DNA from: Lutimaribacter_A marinistellae
Lineage (GTDB): Bacteria > Pseudomonadota > Alphaproteobacteria > Rhodobacterales > Rhodobacteraceae
Length of the DNA: 64,000 nucleotides
Direction of reading: 5' to 3'
NCBI RefSeq assembly: GCF_042648365.1
Contig: NZ_JBHRXI010000049.1
Coordinates: forward strand, 310,001-374,000
The notes beneath the pieces are model-generated. The model was not told where the DNA came from and did not search any database. It worked only from the letters and a program-made list of their open reading frames with translations. Shown piece after piece: positions 33,494-43,042 of this stretch; the first letter of the stretch is position 1, and each line of letters starts with the position of its first letter. The translations under genes were made by a program, and so were the position numbers.

Positions 33494-34509
33494 GCGACCG
33501 TCTCAAGCCCCTGATCGGCACCGCAGCCGACCGATCCCTGACGCGGGACGAGGCGGAGGCCGCCTTTTCCATCCTCTTTGCGGGTGAAGCCACGCCCAGC
33601 CAGATCGGCGGGCTGCTGATGGCCCTGCGAACGCGCGGCGAAACGGTCGACGAATACGCCGCCGCCGCGGGCGTCATGCGGGCGAAATGCAACAAAGTCC
33701 GCGCACCCGAGGGCGCGATGGATATCGTCGGAACCGGTGGCGATGGCAAGGGTACGCTCAACATCTCGACCGCGACCGCCTTTGTGGTCGCGGGCGCAGG
33801 TGTGCCAGTGGCCAAGCACGGCAACCGCAATCTCAGCTCGAAATCGGGTGCCGCCGACGCGTTGGGCCAGATGGGAATCAACGTGATGATCGGCGCGCAA
33901 GAGGTTGAAAAGGTTCTTGAACAGGTCGGCATCTGCTTCATGATGGCACCGATGCATCACCCTGCGACCGCCCATGTGATGCCCACCCGGCAGGAACTGG
34001 GCACGCGCACGATCTTCAACATCCTCGGCCCGTTGACCAACCCCGCCGGCGTCAAACGGCAGCTGTCCGGGGCATTCAGCCGCGATCTGATCCGCCCGAT
34101 GGCCGAAACGCTGGGTCTTCTTGGTTCGGACCGGGCATGGCTGGTGCATGGTTCGGACGGCACGGACGAGCTGTCCATTGCAGGGCTCAGCTGGGTTGCC
34201 GCGCTCGAGGATGGAACGGTGAAGGAAGTCGAACTGCATCCCGAGGATGCCGGCCTTCCGGTCCACCCGTTCGAGGACATCCTTGGCGGCACGCCAGCCC
34301 AGAACGCCGATGCGCTGCGTGCGCTGCTTGACGGTGCGCCCTCGGCCTATCGCGACGCCGTGCTGCTCAACTCTGCCGCGGCGCTTGTCGTGGCCGAGGC
34401 TGCCGCCGACCTGCGCGAAGGCGTGGCCATGGCCTCCGAAAGCATCGACAGCGGCAAGGCCCGCGACAAGATCACAACTCTCGCCCGCATTACACAAGGC
34501 TTCGCATGA
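33490..34509 (+). CDS. trpD: Anthranilate phosphoribosyltransferase
   Basis: TrpD joins anthranilate to PRPP, the second step of tryptophan synthesis. The protein has 339 residues. PRPP/Mg motifs DIVGTGGDGKGTLNISTA and KHGNRNLSSKSGAADALGQM are intact, as are HPATAHVMPTRQELGTRTIFN and GPLTNPAG. Overlaps trpG and trpC by 4 bp each, so the three are translationally coupled. Confidence 0.97.
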   Translation: MSDRLKPLIGTAADRSLTRDEAEAAFSILFAGEATPSQIGGLLMALRTRGETVDEYAAAAGVMRAKCNKVRAPEGAMDIVGTGGDGKGTLNISTATAFVVAGAGVPVAKHGNRNLSSKSGAADALGQMGINVMIGAQEVEKVLEQVGICFMMAPMHHPATAHVMPTRQELGTRTIFNILGPLTNPAGVKRQLSGAFSRDLIRPMAETLGLLGSDRAWLVHGSDGTDELSIAGLSWVAALEDGTVKEVELHPEDAGLPVHPFEDILGGTPAQNADALRALLDGAPSAYRDAVLLNSAAALVVAEAAADLREGVAMASESIDSGKARDKITTLARITQGFA

Positions 34510-35318
34510 CCGACACCATCCTCGACAAGATCAAGGCCTACAAGCTCGAAGAAGTCGCAGCCGACAAGGCCGCCAAGCCGCTGGACGAGGTCGAGGCCGA
34601 GGCCCGCGCCGCCGACCCGGTGCGCCCATTCGGCAAGGCGCTGCTTCAGGCCCAGAAACAGGGCTACGGCCTGATCACCGAAATCAAGAAGGCCAGCCCG
34701 TCCAAGGGTCTCATCCGCGAGGATTTCGATCCGGCCACCCTCGCCCAGGCCTATGAGGCTGGCGGCGCGACCTGCCTGTCGGTCCTGACCGACGCGCCCA
34801 GTTTCCAGGGCGACAAGAGCTTCCTGACAGAGGCGCGCGCGGCCTGCTCGCTGCCGGTCCTGCGCAAGGATTTCATGTATGACCCCTACCAGGTGGTCGA
34901 GGCGCGCGCTCTGGGCGCCGACTGCATCCTGATTATCCTCGCCTCGGTCAGCGATGAGCAGGCCGCCGAACTGGAACAGACCGCCTTTGACTGGGACATG
35001 GACGTTCTGATCGAGGTGCATGACCAAGAAGAGGTCAACCGCGCGGAATCCCTGAAAAGCCCTCTGATCGGCATCAACAACCGCGATCTGCGCAGCTTCG
35101 AGACCTCACTCGACGTCACGCGCAGACTGTCCCGCATGGTACCGCATGATCGCAACCTGATCTCCGAAAGCGGCCTGAATACGCCGCAGGATCTGGCCGA
35201 CCTCGCCCGGTACGGCGCGCGCTGCTTTCTGATCGGCGAGGCCCTGATGCGCCAGCCCGACGTGACCGAGGCGACCCGCAAGATCCTCGAAAACCCGCTC
35301 GTTCCGGGCATCATGTGA
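34506..35318 (+). CDS. trpC: Indole-3-glycerol-phosphate synthase
   Basis: TrpC closes the indole ring in the fourth step of tryptophan synthesis. The 270-residue barrel has ITEIKKASPSKGLIREDFDP with the catalytic Lys/Glu-region motif, LTDAPSFQGDKSFLTEAR, LPVLRKDFMYDPYQV, IEVHDQEEV, IGINNRDLRSFETSLDVT and SESGLNTPQDL. It is a monofunctional form, without a TrpF domain. 7 nt before moaC. Confidence 0.97.
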   Translation: MTDTILDKIKAYKLEEVAADKAAKPLDEVEAEARAADPVRPFGKALLQAQKQGYGLITEIKKASPSKGLIREDFDPATLAQAYEAGGATCLSVLTDAPSFQGDKSFLTEARAACSLPVLRKDFMYDPYQVVEARALGADCILIILASVSDEQAAELEQTAFDWDMDVLIEVHDQEEVNRAESLKSPLIGINNRDLRSFETSLDVTRRLSRMVPHDRNLISESGLNTPQDLADLARYGARCFLIGEALMRQPDVTEATRKILENPLVPGIM

Positions 35319-35325
35319 GGTCACG

Positions 35326-35799
35326 ATGGCACTGACCCATTTCGACGCCAAGGGCGACGCCCACATGGTCGATGTCTCGGACAAGCCGGTAACATCCCGC
35401 GTGGCCGTGGCCGAAGGGTATGTCCGCATGGCGGCCGAGACCTTCGCGCTGATTTCCGAGGGGCGCGCCAAGAAGGGCGATGTCCTCGCCGTGGCGCGGC
35501 TTGCGGGCATCATGGGCGCCAAGAAAACACCGGACCTCATTCCGCTTTGCCATCCGCTGCCGGTTACCAAGGTCGCCGTCGAACTGACGCTAGACCCCGA
35601 CCTGCCCGGCGTGCGGATCGAGGCGACCGTCAAGACCACCGGGCAGACCGGGGTCGAAATGGAGGCGCTCACCGCCGTCTCAACCGCTGCTCTTACCGTC
35701 TATGACATGGTCAAGGCCGCCGACAAGGCGATGGAAATCGGCGGCATCCGCGTCACCCTGAAGGATGGCGGCAAATCAGGCCGGTACGAGGCGACATGA
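35326..35799 (+). CDS. moaC: Cyclic pyranopterin monophosphate synthase
   Basis: MoaC, with MoaA, turns GTP into cyclic pyranopterin monophosphate, the first molybdenum-cofactor intermediate. The protein has 157 residues and the family core KKTPDLIPLCHPLPVTKV, the catalytic-loop TGQTGVEMEALTAVSTAALT, and DMVKAADKAMEI. It follows trpC closely and overlaps moeA by 4 bp, a gene order frequent in Rhodobacterales. Confidence 0.97.
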   Translation: MALTHFDAKGDAHMVDVSDKPVTSRVAVAEGYVRMAAETFALISEGRAKKGDVLAVARLAGIMGAKKTPDLIPLCHPLPVTKVAVELTLDPDLPGVRIEATVKTTGQTGVEMEALTAVSTAALTVYDMVKAADKAMEIGGIRVTLKDGGKSGRYEAT

Positions 35800-36968
35800 T
35801 CTCGGTCGAGGAGGCCCGCGCCAAGCTCTACGATCTGGCCACGCCTGTCGGGGTCGAGACGGTGCCGCTGGCACAGGCGGCGGGGCGCATTCTGGCACAG
35901 GACGTCTCGGCAACCCGTGACCAGCCGCCCTTTGCGGCCTCCTCCATGGATGGCTACGCGGTCAAACGCGCCGAGGTAGAGCTTCACGCCATGTTCAAAC
36001 TGGTGGGCGAATCCGCGGCGGGCCATGGCTTCGCCGGTCGTGTCGGTCCCGGTCAGGCGGTGCGGATCTTCACCGGCGCGCCGGTTCCCGAAGGCGCCGA
36101 TTTCGTCGTCATCCAGGAGGATGTGACCGCCAGGGGCAACCTGATCACCATAACCGATGACCCCGGCGACAAGGATAACATCCGCCCCGCTGGCGGCGAT
36201 TTCAGAGCTGGGGACACGATCGGCGCGCCGCGTCGCCTGCGCCCCGCCGATATCGCCCTGCTCGCCGCTATGAACATCCCGGCCGTCCCCGTTTCGCGCC
36301 GCCCGCAAGTCGCGCTGATCTCGACCGGCGACGAACTGGTGATGCCCGGCGGCGAACCTGGCCCGGACCAGATCATCGCGTCCAACACGTTCGGCCTCAA
36401 GGCGCTGTTCGATGCAGAAGGGGCACAGACCCGCATCCTGCCCATCGCCCGCGACCGCGTCAGCTCGCTCGAAACCGCGCTCAACCTTGCGCGCGGCGCC
36501 GATCTGGTGATCACGATTGGCGGCGCCTCGGTTGGCGATCACGATCTCGTGGCGCAGGTGGCCGAAGGATTGGGCATGGACCGCGCTTTTTACAAGGTGC
36601 GGATGCGGCCGGGAAAGCCGCTCATGGCGGGCCACCTTGCCGGCGCCAGCATGGTCGGCCTACCCGGAAACCCCGTATCTTCAATGGTTTGCGGCCATAT
36701 TTTCATTCTTCCCATGTTGCGCCGCATGATGGGCTTCGTCCCCGCCGACCCGCAACTCAAGGAGGGGCAGCTTGCCGAGCCGCTGTCCGCGAACGGCCCG
36801 CGCGAGCACTACATGCGCGCCTGCATCGGTTCTGGTGGATTGACCGCGTTTCCCAGCCAGGACAGCTCGCTCTTGACCGTGCTGGCCGATGCCGATGCCT
36901 TGATCCTGCGCCCGCCAAACGACCCCCCGCGTGACGCGGGAGACACGGTTTTCTACCTACCGTTGTAG
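35796..36968 (+). CDS. moeA: Molybdopterin molybdotransferase
   Basis: MoeA inserts molybdate into adenylylated molybdopterin. The protein of 390 residues shows ATRDQPPFAASSMDGYAV, RIFTGAPVPEGADFVVIQED, ISTGDELV, TIGGASVGDHDLV, VRMRPGKPLMAG and GLPGNPVSSMVC. It ends 78 nt before lexA, whose promoter lies in that gap. Confidence 0.96.
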   Translation: MISVEEARAKLYDLATPVGVETVPLAQAAGRILAQDVSATRDQPPFAASSMDGYAVKRAEVELHAMFKLVGESAAGHGFAGRVGPGQAVRIFTGAPVPEGADFVVIQEDVTARGNLITITDDPGDKDNIRPAGGDFRAGDTIGAPRRLRPADIALLAAMNIPAVPVSRRPQVALISTGDELVMPGGEPGPDQIIASNTFGLKALFDAEGAQTRILPIARDRVSSLETALNLARGADLVITIGGASVGDHDLVAQVAEGLGMDRAFYKVRMRPGKPLMAGHLAGASMVGLPGNPVSSMVCGHIFILPMLRRMMGFVPADPQLKEGQLAEPLSANGPREHYMRACIGSGGLTAFPSQDSSLLTVLADADALILRPPNDPPRDAGDTVFYLPL

Positions 36969-36984
36969 CTGTCCGCGCATGGCG

Positions 36985-37013
36985 TTGACACAAAACAGGA
37001 ACATGCGTAGAAC
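36985..37013 (+). promoter_or_regulatory. lexA promoter with SOS box
   Basis: A GAAC-N7-GAAC box (36999-37013), the alphaproteobacterial LexA site, overlaps a sigma-70-like promoter: TTGACA at 36985-36990, 17-nt spacer, TAGAAC at 37008-37013. LexA binding would block its own -10, giving standard autorepression. Confidence 0.88.
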
Positions 37014-37046
37014 AAATGTAAACGCATGGGACGGTAAGGTGCTGAA

Positions 37047-37754
37047 ATGCTGACGAAGAAACAGCTCGATTTGCTGGAATTCATTCACAAGCGGTTGCAG
37101 GCGGACGGTGTGCCGCCCAGTTTCGACGAGATGAAGGTCGCGCTCGACCTGCGCTCCAAATCCGGCATCCACCGTCTGATCACGGCGCTAGAGGAGCGGG
37201 GTTTCATTCGCCGCCTCGCCCACCGAGCGCGCGCCATCGAAATCCTCAAACTGCCCGAGAGCCTTGGCGGTGAAGCCGGAACCGGGGTGCAGCCGCGCAT
37301 CATCGACGGGGATCGCCCGGATAGTCCTGCCGGCGGCCGTCCCGCCAATGCCGGGCCGGTCACGATCGACGCGCTGGAACTGCCGGTGATGGGCCGCATC
37401 GCTGCCGGTGTGCCGATCGAGGCGATCAGCCATGCTTCCCGCCAGGTGGCCGTGCCCGGCACGATGGTGTCCAGCCAGGGCGAGCATTATGCGCTCGAGG
37501 TCAAGGGCGACTCGATGATCGAGGTCGGGATCAACGATGGCGACATCGTCGTGATCCGTGAAACCGATGTTGCCGACAATGGCGATATCGTCGTGGCACT
37601 GGTCGAAGATCAGGAAGCGACCCTGAAAAAGTATTATCGCCGCGGCGGCTCAATTGCGCTCGAGGCCGCGAACCCCGCCTACGAAACCCGCGTCTACCCC
37701 GAGGACAAGGTCCGCATCCAGGGGCGGCTGGTCGGGCTGATCCGCACCTACTGA
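37047..37754 (+). CDS. lexA: SOS regulon repressor LexA
   Basis: The 235-residue repressor has an N-terminal winged helix (MLTKKQLDLLEFIHKRL, SGIHRLITALEERGFIRR) and a C-terminal S24 self-cleavage domain. The cleavage site Ala-Gly lies in GRIAAGVPIEA (about residue 120), the catalytic Ser in GDSMIEVGINDGD and the Lys in EATLKKYYRR. RecA-stimulated self-cleavage releases the SOS genes; a second SOS box in this window is at 45113. The end overlaps convergent comEC by 7 bp. Confidence 0.97.
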   Translation: MLTKKQLDLLEFIHKRLQADGVPPSFDEMKVALDLRSKSGIHRLITALEERGFIRRLAHRARAIEILKLPESLGGEAGTGVQPRIIDGDRPDSPAGGRPANAGPVTIDALELPVMGRIAAGVPIEAISHASRQVAVPGTMVSSQGEHYALEVKGDSMIEVGINDGDIVVIRETDVADNGDIVVALVEDQEATLKKYYRRGGSIALEAANPAYETRVYPEDKVRIQGRLVGLIRTY

Positions 37755-39772
37755 TCCCGCTTTTCCCGCGGGCTCCACAGGCGCGTGCCACCCTGCGCAC
37801 GCGCCGTGACCCAGCCCTTGTCGACCAGTGCAAAACTGCCCCGCCCGTCAAGGGCATTGGGGTCCAGCACGTCGCAATCCCCTCCCAACGACAGCGGGAT
37901 CGACGCGACAACCAGCTGGCCTCGCTTGCAGTGGGTCAGCCCGCGCGCCGCTCGTTTTCCCTGGACATGGACGATTTCCATGCCCGCCACCGTGATCTTC
38001 GCTATACCGTCATCAATCATCGGCCAACGCGCGGCCGCGCGCGGCTGATCGGCGGTATCGCCGTCATTCTCCAGCCAGACACCGGCGACAAACCCGCTGC
38101 CGCGCGCCTTGCTCAGCGCCCGCCCCTCCTCGGTCATCACACCTACAAGAGCGCCATTTTCCGCGATCAGGACGCTTGGCCGTTCCGCCTGCGGCCACAA
38201 GGTCAGGGCAGCGACCACAGGCGCCAGTCCGATCCAGCGCAGCCGACCCCGCCACAACATGACCCAGAGCGCCCCCAGCGCCAGGACCGGCAAAATCCAC
38301 GCATCCGGCGCAACCACATGGCTCTGCGCTCCGTCCAGCCCGGCCACCACATCTGCAACGCCGAGGATCCAGCGCAGGCCCAGCCCCATGATCTCGAGTC
38401 CGATCCAATCGAACCCGATGGGCGCCAGCACCGCCGCCAGAACCGCCGCCGGGATGACCATCGACCCCATCAGCGGCACGGAAAGCAGGTTCGCGAACAG
38501 CCCGAAATGCGACAGCGTATTGAAATGGGCCGCCCCTATCGGCGCCGTCGCAAGCCCCGCCACGGCCGAGGAGATCACCAACCCGAAGACCGCACCGCGC
38601 CAACCATGGCTGACCCGCCATTCGGCATCCCGCATCGCGCCGAACACAGCCACCAGCGCCGTTGTCGCGGCAAAGGACATCTGGAAACCGGGACTCAACA
38701 GCGCCTCGGGCCGCAGAACCAGCACCACCAGCGCGGCGACTGCGACCGCCCGCATCGAGATGGCGCGCCGGTCGACCAGGACGGCGCACAGCATCACCGA
38801 CACCATGACAAAGGCCCGCTCCGTCGCGATATTGCCACCCGAGAGCGCCAGGTACCCCGCAGCGACGATCAACGCTCCTACCGCGGCAAGCTTCCGGACC
38901 GGCAAACGCAAGGCCAGTGTCGGAAACAAGGAAAACCCGATCCTCAAAGCGGCAAAGACGAAACCCGTCAGCAGCCCCATGTGCAACCCCGAGATCGCCA
39001 GCAAATGCGCCAGGTTGCTTGCCCTCAACGCCTCCAGCGCCGCCTGTCCCACACCGCTGCGATCACCGGTGGTCACGGCCGCCGCGAAACCGCCGACATC
39101 CCCCGGCAGGATGCTGCGAATCCGTTCCGACGCCGAAATGCGCAGCGAGAACACGCGCAGACCACCCTCCGGTATTGCGGCTGTCAGGACCGGGACGCGG
39201 GTATATCCGACCGCGCCGATCGATTTGAACCACGCGTAGCGACGAAAGTCGAAGCCGCCCGGCTCCACCGGTCCTTGCGGCGGTGACAGATGCGCGGTGG
39301 TCATCACCCGCTCACCCGGGACCAGGCGCGCCTCGGGTCCGTGCAGGGAAAGACGCACCCGGCGCGGAACCTTCTCGGGCGACAGATCTCCCATGCGCAC
39401 CCGGTCAAGTGTGACGCGCAACGCGTCCGACGCGGACCGGTCCAGCGCCACGACGCGGCCCTCGACCGGGCCATAATAGCGAAAGCCCAGAACCGGCCCG
39501 CCAACCCGGTGCGCCCGTTCCGCCGCGAGGACGAACCCGAAACCCATCAACGCGAGCGCCCAGAGCAAAGGCGAAAACGCCCCCGGCCAGCGCAGCGCCG
39601 CTCCTGCCCCCAGACCCGCGGCCAGCCCCAAGCCGCACAGCGCACCCATGTCCGGTTCCTGCCGGAGCGCGAAGTACACCCCGATCCCCAGCGAGAGGAA
39701 AACCGGCGCCCAAGGAAACAGGTATCCCCGCTGGGCCAGAAGGCCGGTCCCGATCCGCGCCACAAGCTGCAT
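37748..39772 (-). CDS. comEC: ComEC/Rec2 family DNA-uptake channel protein
   Basis: ComEC carries incoming single-stranded DNA across the inner membrane in natural transformation. The 674-residue protein has an N-terminal DUF4131/OB-like region (about 100-240), the competence core HLLAISGLHMGLLTGFVF (about 290-310), GGNIATERAFVMV and LSPGFQMSFAATTALV, and many membrane helices. The C-terminal metallo-beta-lactamase-like part is short and lacks the HxHxDH motif, as in many alphaproteobacteria. The start at ATG 39770-39772 avoids overlap with gltX; the frame is open further upstream. Whether the strain is competent cannot be told. Confidence 0.9.
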   Translation of the reverse strand: MQLVARIGTGLLAQRGYLFPWAPVFLSLGIGVYFALRQEPDMGALCGLGLAAGLGAGAALRWPGAFSPLLWALALMGFGFVLAAERAHRVGGPVLGFRYYGPVEGRVVALDRSASDALRVTLDRVRMGDLSPEKVPRRVRLSLHGPEARLVPGERVMTTAHLSPPQGPVEPGGFDFRRYAWFKSIGAVGYTRVPVLTAAIPEGGLRVFSLRISASERIRSILPGDVGGFAAAVTTGDRSGVGQAALEALRASNLAHLLAISGLHMGLLTGFVFAALRIGFSLFPTLALRLPVRKLAAVGALIVAAGYLALSGGNIATERAFVMVSVMLCAVLVDRRAISMRAVAVAALVVLVLRPEALLSPGFQMSFAATTALVAVFGAMRDAEWRVSHGWRGAVFGLVISSAVAGLATAPIGAAHFNTLSHFGLFANLLSVPLMGSMVIPAAVLAAVLAPIGFDWIGLEIMGLGLRWILGVADVVAGLDGAQSHVVAPDAWILPVLALGALWVMLWRGRLRWIGLAPVVAALTLWPQAERPSVLIAENGALVGVMTEEGRALSKARGSGFVAGVWLENDGDTADQPRAAARWPMIDDGIAKITVAGMEIVHVQGKRAARGLTHCKRGQLVVASIPLSLGGDCDVLDPNALDGRGSFALVDKGWVTARAQGGTRLWSPREKRDQ

Positions 39773-39851
39773 GGTTGCCCCGGTTCCCCGGCCTCTGTAG
39801 ACAGGCGCCAAACGTAGAACGCTCACCCTTTCCAAAAGGTAAATCCACGCA

Positions 39852-41264
39852 ATGCCCGACCAGGTCGTCACCCGTTTCGCGCCTTCGCCCACCGGCTTCC
39901 TGCATATCGGCGGCGCGCGCACTGCGCTGTTCAACTGGCTGTACGCCCGTGGGCGCGGCGGCAAGTTCCTGCTCCGGATCGAGGATACGGACCGTGAACG
40001 CTCCACGCCCGAGGCGACGGCGGCCATTCTTCAGGGCATGGGCTGGCTTGGTCTCGACCATGACGGCGAGGTCATCTCGCAATTCGAACGCGCCCCTCGC
40101 CATGCCGAGGTCGCCCGCCAGTTGCTGGACGAAGGCAAGGCTTACAAATGTTTCTCGACGCAGGAGGAAATCGCCGCCTTCCGCGAAGAAGCGCGCGCCG
40201 CCGGGCGCAGCACGCTGTTCCGCTCACCATGGCGCGACGCCGATCCCGCCAGCCACCCGGACGCGCCCCATGTGATCCGTATCAAGGCCCCGATCGAGGG
40301 GGAAACGGTGATCCGCGACCAGGTGCAGGGTGACGTGCGCATCCGCAACGACCAGCTTGACGACATGATCCTGCTGCGCTCTGACGGCACGCCGGTCTAC
40401 ATGCTGGCGGTGGTGGTCGACGATCACGACATGGGCGTGACCCACGTGATCCGCGGCGACGATCACCTGAACAACGCAGCACGGCAGATGCTTATCTATA
40501 ACGCGATGGGGTGGGAAGTACCGGTCTGGGCGCATATCCCTTTGATCCACGGCCCCGATGGCAAGAAACTCTCCAAGCGTCACGGCGCGCTTGGCGCCCA
40601 GGAATACCAGGCGATGGGCTACCCGGCCGCCGGCATGCGCAATTACCTTGCGCGGTTGGGCTGGAGCCATGGCGATGACGAGTTCTTTACCGACGCGCAG
40701 GCGCAGGAGTGGTTCGACCTTGACGGGATCGGCCGCAGCCCTGCCCGTTTCGACCTCAAGAAGCTCGAGAATCTCTGCGGTCAGCACATCGCCGTTAGCG
40801 ATGACGCCGCGCTGCGGCACGAAATCGGGGCTTACTGCGCCGCGGCTGGCCTGCCCGCGCTCACGTCACGGCAAGGTGACGATCTGGAGCGTGCGATGTA
40901 TTGCCTCAAGGATCGGGCACGAACCTTCCCGGAACTCCTTGAAAAGGCTCACTTCGTGCTGACGGAACGACCGATTGAACCCGACGACAAGGCCGCCAAG
41001 GCCCTCGCTTCGGTATCCGATGGTATACTGGGCGAATTGACGCCGCAGTTGCAAACTGCTAGCTGGACGCGACAGGATCTCGAAGAGACTCTGAACGCGT
41101 TCGCCGAGGCGAAGGATACCAAGTTCGGCAAGCTGGCAGGCCCCTTGCGGGCGGCCCTTGCCGGACGTGCGGTCACGCCGTCGGTCTTCGACATGATGCT
41201 GGTGCTGGGGCGCGAAGAAAGCCTCGCCCGGCTGGCTGAGGCAGCAGGCCGCCCGGTTTCATGA
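39852..41264 (+). CDS. gltX: Glutamate--tRNA ligase
   Basis: This class I aminoacyl-tRNA synthetase of 470 residues carries the HIGH-type motif FLHIGGARTALFNWL near residue 14 and the KMSKS variant KLSKRHG near 240. The sequence FAPSPTGFLHIGG is diagnostic. The C-terminal helical anticodon domain is present. Divergent from comEC with a 79-bp gap; followed by gltA after 109 bp, a pairing common in this order. Confidence 0.96.
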   Translation: MPDQVVTRFAPSPTGFLHIGGARTALFNWLYARGRGGKFLLRIEDTDRERSTPEATAAILQGMGWLGLDHDGEVISQFERAPRHAEVARQLLDEGKAYKCFSTQEEIAAFREEARAAGRSTLFRSPWRDADPASHPDAPHVIRIKAPIEGETVIRDQVQGDVRIRNDQLDDMILLRSDGTPVYMLAVVVDDHDMGVTHVIRGDDHLNNAARQMLIYNAMGWEVPVWAHIPLIHGPDGKKLSKRHGALGAQEYQAMGYPAAGMRNYLARLGWSHGDDEFFTDAQAQEWFDLDGIGRSPARFDLKKLENLCGQHIAVSDDAALRHEIGAYCAAAGLPALTSRQGDDLERAMYCLKDRARTFPELLEKAHFVLTERPIEPDDKAAKALASVSDGILGELTPQLQTASWTRQDLEETLNAFAEAKDTKFGKLAGPLRAALAGRAVTPSVFDMMLVLGREESLARLAEAAGRPVS

Positions 41265-41373
41265 TCGGGTCATGCCGCCTGGATAAGACCCGCCCTGCGC
41301 CCCGCGCGCAGGCACTGCCCGCACGGTTCCGGATGCACCACGCTCCCCGTGCCCGAAAGAGGAAGGGACATAA

Positions 41374-42669
41374 ATGACTGATAGCAAGAAATCAGCCACG
41401 CTGACCGTGGATGGCGATTCATACGAGCTGCCTATTTTCTCGCCCACCGCCGGCCCGGACGTGATCGACATCCGCAAGCTCTATGGCACCGCGGGCGTGT
41501 TCACCTACGATCCCGGCTTCACCTCGACGGCAAGCTGCGACAGCACCATCACCTTCATCGACGGTGAAAAGGGCGAGCTTCTGCACCGTGGCTACCCGAT
41601 CGACCAGCTGGCGTCGAAGTCCCACTTCCTCGAAGTCTGCTTCCTGCTGCTCTACGGTCACCTGCCCAACGGTGCCGAGCTTGAGGATTTCGAAACCCGT
41701 GTGACCCATCACACCATGCTGCACGAACAGATGCAGTATTTCTTCCGCGGATTCCGCCGTGACGCGCACCCGATGGCCATCATGGTCGGTGTCGTCGGCG
41801 CCATGTCGGCCTTCTACCACGACTCGACCGATATCAATGACGAATGGCAGCGCGAGGTCGCCTCGATCCGCCTGATCGCCAAGATGCCGACCATCGCGGC
41901 CTGGGCCTACAAATATTCGATCGGCCAGCCCTTCGTCTATCCGCGCAACGATCTCGACTATGCGTCGAACTTCCTGCGGATGTGCTTTGCCGTTCCCGCC
42001 GAGGAATACGAGGTCAACCCGATCCTGTCGCGCGCGATGGACCGGATCTTTACCCTGCATGCCGATCACGAGCAGAACGCCTCGACATCGACGGTGCGTC
42101 TGGCCTCGTCCTCGGGCGCCAACCCCTTCGCCTGTATCGCGGCCGGCATCGCCTGCCTCTGGGGGCCCGCACATGGCGGCGCCAACCAGGCCTGCCTCGA
42201 GATGCTCGAAGAGATCGGTAGCGTCGACCGCATTCCGGAGTTCATCGCCCGCGCCAAGGACAAGAACGATCCGTTCCGCCTGATGGGCTTTGGCCACCGC
42301 GTCTACAAGAACTTCGACCCGCGCGCCAAGGTCATGAAGCAGTCGGCCGACGAGGTTCTGGATCTGCTGGGGATCGAGGACAATCCGAAACTGCAGGTCG
42401 CCAAGGCGCTGGAAAAGCAGGCGCTCGAGGATCCGTATTTCGCCGACAAGAAGCTGTTCCCGAACGTCGATTTCTACTCGGGCATCATCCTCGAGGCGAT
42501 GGGCTTCCCGACCTCGATGTTCACCCCGATCTTCGCCCTGTCGCGGACCGTCGGCTGGGTCAGCCAGTGGAAAGAGATGATCGCGGACCCGCAGAACAAG
42601 ATCGGCCGTCCCCGCCAGCTCTATCTCGGCGAGACCATGCGCGATTACGTCGACATCGAGGACCGCTAA
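41374..42669 (+). CDS. gltA: Citrate synthase (type II, hexameric form)
   Basis: GltA condenses oxaloacetate with acetyl-CoA at the entry to the TCA cycle. The 431-residue length and N-terminal beta-domain (ATLTVDGDSYELPIFSPTAG) fit the large Gram-negative form. Catalytic residues lie in GPAHGGANQACLEML (His), GFGHRVYKNFDPRAKV (His) and NVDFYSGIILEAMGF (Asp). AGAGGAAGGGA precedes the ATG. A hairpin terminator follows. Confidence 0.97.
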   Translation: MTDSKKSATLTVDGDSYELPIFSPTAGPDVIDIRKLYGTAGVFTYDPGFTSTASCDSTITFIDGEKGELLHRGYPIDQLASKSHFLEVCFLLLYGHLPNGAELEDFETRVTHHTMLHEQMQYFFRGFRRDAHPMAIMVGVVGAMSAFYHDSTDINDEWQREVASIRLIAKMPTIAAWAYKYSIGQPFVYPRNDLDYASNFLRMCFAVPAEEYEVNPILSRAMDRIFTLHADHEQNASTSTVRLASSSGANPFACIAAGIACLWGPAHGGANQACLEMLEEIGSVDRIPEFIARAKDKNDPFRLMGFGHRVYKNFDPRAKVMKQSADEVLDLLGIEDNPKLQVAKALEKQALEDPYFADKKLFPNVDFYSGIILEAMGFPTSMFTPIFALSRTVGWVSQWKEMIADPQNKIGRPRQLYLGETMRDYVDIEDR

Positions 42670-42701
42670 GGCGACTCGGTCTTCTCAGGAAGACTGCGAA
42701 C

Positions 42702-42727
42702 AGACCCCGACCGATTGGCCGGGGTCT
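42702..42727 (+). terminator. Terminator after gltA
   Basis: AGACCCCG and CGGGGTCT form an 8-bp stem with a 10-nt loop 32 nt after the gltA stop, followed by a weak T-containing tail (TAACATTT). Probably the gltA transcript end. Confidence 0.6.
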
Positions 42728-43042
42728 TAACATTTCGGCGTGGCCGATGGGGATTGTTTCACTTCTGGAAACTCTCACGCGCCATCCATCCTGTCCGCCC
42801 CGCGCGACCTGCGAAACGCTGCCGCAGGATTTTCTAAAATTTTCAAAGCCTTCTCCGCAAACCTGTTCCTGCGCATCCCAAAAACCGCTCTCGCGCTCTG
42901 GCGGGTCCATGCGTCAGGGCCAAGACTGTGCTACGCTCGCCCGGTACCCGTACACGGGCCTGCGGTTCGATGCGTCCTGACATGCTGTCCCATTGCTGTC
43001 TCCATCGTCCCGGCCCACGGCGGATTGAGTGGGGGAAGACAG
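42728..43042. other. Upstream region of the RTX-like gene, no gene recognised
   Basis: No coding potential is convincing in these 315 bp on either strand; the open frame running into the next gene lacks a start site before 43043. An AT-rich patch (TTTTCTAAAATTTTC, about 42831-42845) is the only compositional break. No promoter could be fixed. Confidence 0.4.
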